Source: SCRA01 sp035533275
GTDB lineage: Bacteria > Vulcanimicrobiota > Vulcanimicrobiia > Vulcanimicrobiales > SCRA01
Length of the DNA stretch: 21,741 bases
Reading direction: 5' to 3'
NCBI GenBank assembly: GCA_035533275.1
Contig: DATLUD010000043.1
Span: 1 to 21,741 of the forward strand
In this document: one piece after another, positions 20,765 through 21,741 of the stretch
Numbering within the stretch: position 1 is the first letter of the stretch
How the letters are laid out: the number at the start of each line of letters is the position of its first letter
The notes under the pieces: generated by a model
Database searches by the model: none
What the model was told of the DNA's origin: nothing
Seen by the model: the letters and a program-made list of their open reading frames with translations, nothing else
Position numbers and translations under genes: made by a program

Positions 20765-21220
20765 ATGGATCGAGTGTCGATCATCGTTTCGCACGGCTCG
20801 CTCGAGGGCGTCTACCCGGCATTGATCATGGCGAACGGGGCGAGAATGGAGGGCATTGAGGCGTGGCTCTTCTTTACGTTCTTCGGGCTCGAGGCCATCA
20901 TCGACCGGCGCCTGGACCGCATGCAGGTGGCTACCGTGGGCAATCCGGCGATGCACATACCGACGATGATCGGGATGCTGCCGGGTTTCTCGGAGCTTGC
21001 CACCTCGATGATGAAGAAGGAGATGGAGAAGCTGGACATCCCTCCGGTTCGCGAGTTCTTGCAGATGATCCACGACGCGGGCGCCGAGGTCTATGCGTGC
21101 AAGGCTTCGGTGGACATGTTCCACCTCAAGAGGGAAGACTTCTGGTCCGGCGTCGACGAGGTCATCTCCGTGGGCGAGTTCTACGAGAAGGCAGCCGGCG
21201 GACAGATCGTCTTCACGTAG
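20765..21220 (+). CDS. DsrE-family sulfurtransferase (DsrE2-like)
   Basis: This 151-residue protein has the DsrE/DsrF-like fold: VSIIVSHGSLEGVYPALIMANGARMEG (opening strand-helix unit), a central FFTFFGLEAIID stretch, and EVYACKASVDMFHLKRED (108-125) with Cys112 at the sulfur-accepting position typical of DsrE2-type proteins. It is the only Cys. The segment MHIPTMIGMLPGFSELATSMM is Met-rich and hydrophobic, so membrane association is possible. It should take up persulfide sulfur and exchange it with the TusE/DsrC-like partner encoded immediately upstream. AAAGGA lies 10 nt before the ATG. No TusA, DsrAB or Hdr-like gene follows within the window, so the final fate of the sulfur is not visible. 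Confidence 0.85.
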   Translation: MDRVSIIVSHGSLEGVYPALIMANGARMEGIEAWLFFTFFGLEAIIDRRLDRMQVATVGNPAMHIPTMIGMLPGFSELATSMMKKEMEKLDIPPVREFLQMIHDAGAEVYACKASVDMFHLKREDFWSGVDEVISVGEFYEKAAGGQIVFT

Positions 21221-21525
21221 GATCTCTTGCTTGCGCAAGGCGCCATTGGCAATTCGATCGCGATAGTCGAAAACGATCGAGTGAAGAAGTCGGCGCACGT
21301 CGGGCGCCGTGGCTGAACGTACCGTGACGATGGTAACAACGCGGTTACTCGCCCCGGTTCGCATCTGGATGGACTTGCCATCGCAATCGCATTGAGCGGT
21401 GAGGCGCTGATCAAGCCGCGCTTGTAGCGGGGGCTTGACAAGCGTTCCGGGGCGGGATAGGCTAAATTATCGATCGATGAATTAGCCTACTGTGGGCCCT
21501 CGTCTTCTTTTGGTTGAGGTGCCAT
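21221..21525. other. 305-bp gene-free region before the Gfo/Idh/MocA gene
   Basis: There is no convincing gene. A short hairpin CTTGC-TTGC-GCAAG (21226-21239) follows the DsrE-family stop by 5 nt, without a T-run. A frame from 21316 to 21423 reads protein-like near its end (LDGLAIAIALSGEALIKPRL) but has no start codon. The right part carries a -35 element and a 32-bp dyad described separately. Confidence 0.5.
21435..21489 (+). promoter_or_regulatory. Promoter element and 32-bp operator-like dyad upstream of the Gfo/Idh/MocA gene
   Basis: TTGACA (21435-21440) is followed 17 bp later by TAGGCT (21458-21463), a weak -10. That -10 is also the start of a long dyad at 21458-21489. The outer arms TAGGCTAA and TTAGCCTA pair perfectly, the centre ATCGATCGAT is self-complementary, and overall 28 of 32 positions are symmetric. 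A protein bound here would block the promoter, as expected for repression. Confidence 0.6.
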
Positions 21526-21741
21526 ATGGATCAGATCGAAGTCGGCGTCATCGGTACCGGTTGGTGCGGCGGGATCCGTGCAGAGGCTTCTGCTACGTAC
21601 CCTGCGGTCAAGGCTTTGCATCTCGCGGAGACGCGACCCGATCGGCTCGCCGAGGTGGCCGGAGCGACCGGCGCCGCGACGGCGACCCTGGACTACCGGG
21701 AGCTGATCGCGAACGAGGCGGTCTCCGCGGTGTTCGTCTGC
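21526..21741 (+). CDS. Gfo/Idh/MocA-family NAD(P)-dependent dehydrogenase, N-terminal part only
   Basis: The 72 residues visible before the window ends begin MDQIEVGVIGTGWCGGIRAE, a Rossmann fold with the G-x-G-x-x-G dinucleotide motif. They continue with the family-typical LAETRPDRLAEVAG (second strand, acidic residue for NAD binding) and DYRELIANEAVSAVFVC, which leads into the EKP-type active-site segment expected just beyond the edge. Members oxidise sugars, inositols or related polyols. GAGGT lies 5 nt before the ATG. The gene is not part of the sulfur operon: it has its own promoter element and a 32-bp operator-like dyad, suggesting substrate-controlled expression. Confidence 0.8.
   Translation, partial: MDQIEVGVIGTGWCGGIRAEASATYPAVKALHLAETRPDRLAEVAGATGAATATLDYRELIANEAVSAVFVC

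Noticed and set aside
21226..21239. CTTGC-TTGC-GCAAG as an intrinsic terminator of the sulfur operon
   Set aside because: The stem is only 5 bp and no T-run follows.
21316..21423. Protein-like frame ending LSGEALIKPRL upstream of the dehydrogenase gene
   Set aside because: It is only about 35 codons between stops, has no start codon or Shine-Dalgarno sequence, and matches no family I recognise. A decayed gene end is possible but not supported.

Overview
The window is high-GC DNA, densely coding on both strands, from a diderm (Gram-negative-type) bacterium. The evidence for two membranes is a FadL-type outer-membrane protein, a TonB-like proline-rich envelope protein, a lipoprotein with a clean lipobox, and a TRAP-type periplasmic binding protein. 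The large TPR/LuxR-type regulators and the glycine-zipper secreted protein remind me of uncultivated soil lineages such as Candidatus Eremiobacterota. That is an impression only; nothing here fixes the taxonomy. No rRNA, tRNA, CRISPR array or insertion sequence was seen.

Layout. (1) Positions 1-2901 hold two paralogous TPR/LuxR-type regulators placed tail to tail, the first cut by the window edge, separated by 329 bp rich in dyads. (2) Positions 2965-4103 hold a small repeat-bearing lipoprotein and a type II toxin-antitoxin pair (AbrB/MazE-like plus RelE/ParE-like). The toxin's 3' end appears to have been replaced by the end of the next gene. (3) Positions 3948-5773 (minus strand) hold a fumarylacetoacetate-hydrolase-family enzyme and a mesaconyl-C4-CoA-hydratase/HTD2-like double-hotdog enzyme. 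Divergent from these is a DUF3870 gene. (4) A near-consensus promoter overlapping the DUF3870 stop codon opens a long plus-strand run (6499-15393): SucC-like and SucD-like acyl-CoA ligase subunits, a MaoC/FAS1-type hydratase, two overlapping class III CoA-transferase genes, an orphan DctP binding protein and a 734-residue tandem CoA-transferase. (5) Positions 15394-17645 (minus strand) hold an isochorismatase-fold hydrolase, a glycine-zipper secreted protein and a TonB-like protein. (6) Positions 17887-21220 (plus strand) hold a FadL-type porin with a probable single-base frameshift in its signal peptide, then a tight sulfur operon: sulfide:quinone oxidoreductase, TusE/DsrC-like protein, DsrE-family protein. 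(7) The window ends in the start of a Gfo/Idh/MocA dehydrogenase behind a TTGACA promoter element and a 32-bp operator-like dyad.

How the genes may work together. Regions 3 and 4 look like one catabolic module. An organic acid, probably a dicarboxylate, is bound outside the cell (DctP), activated by an ADP/GDP-forming ligase or by CoA transfer, hydrated as a CoA ester by hotdog enzymes and processed by an FAH-type hydrolase. The substrate is not determined, and no citramalyl-CoA lyase is visible in the window. Two features suggest non-identical CoA-transferase halves: one of the split pair has Glu where the catalytic Asp is expected, and the fused enzyme has a shortened N-terminal half. Region 6 looks like sulfide oxidation coupled to protein-bound sulfur transfer.
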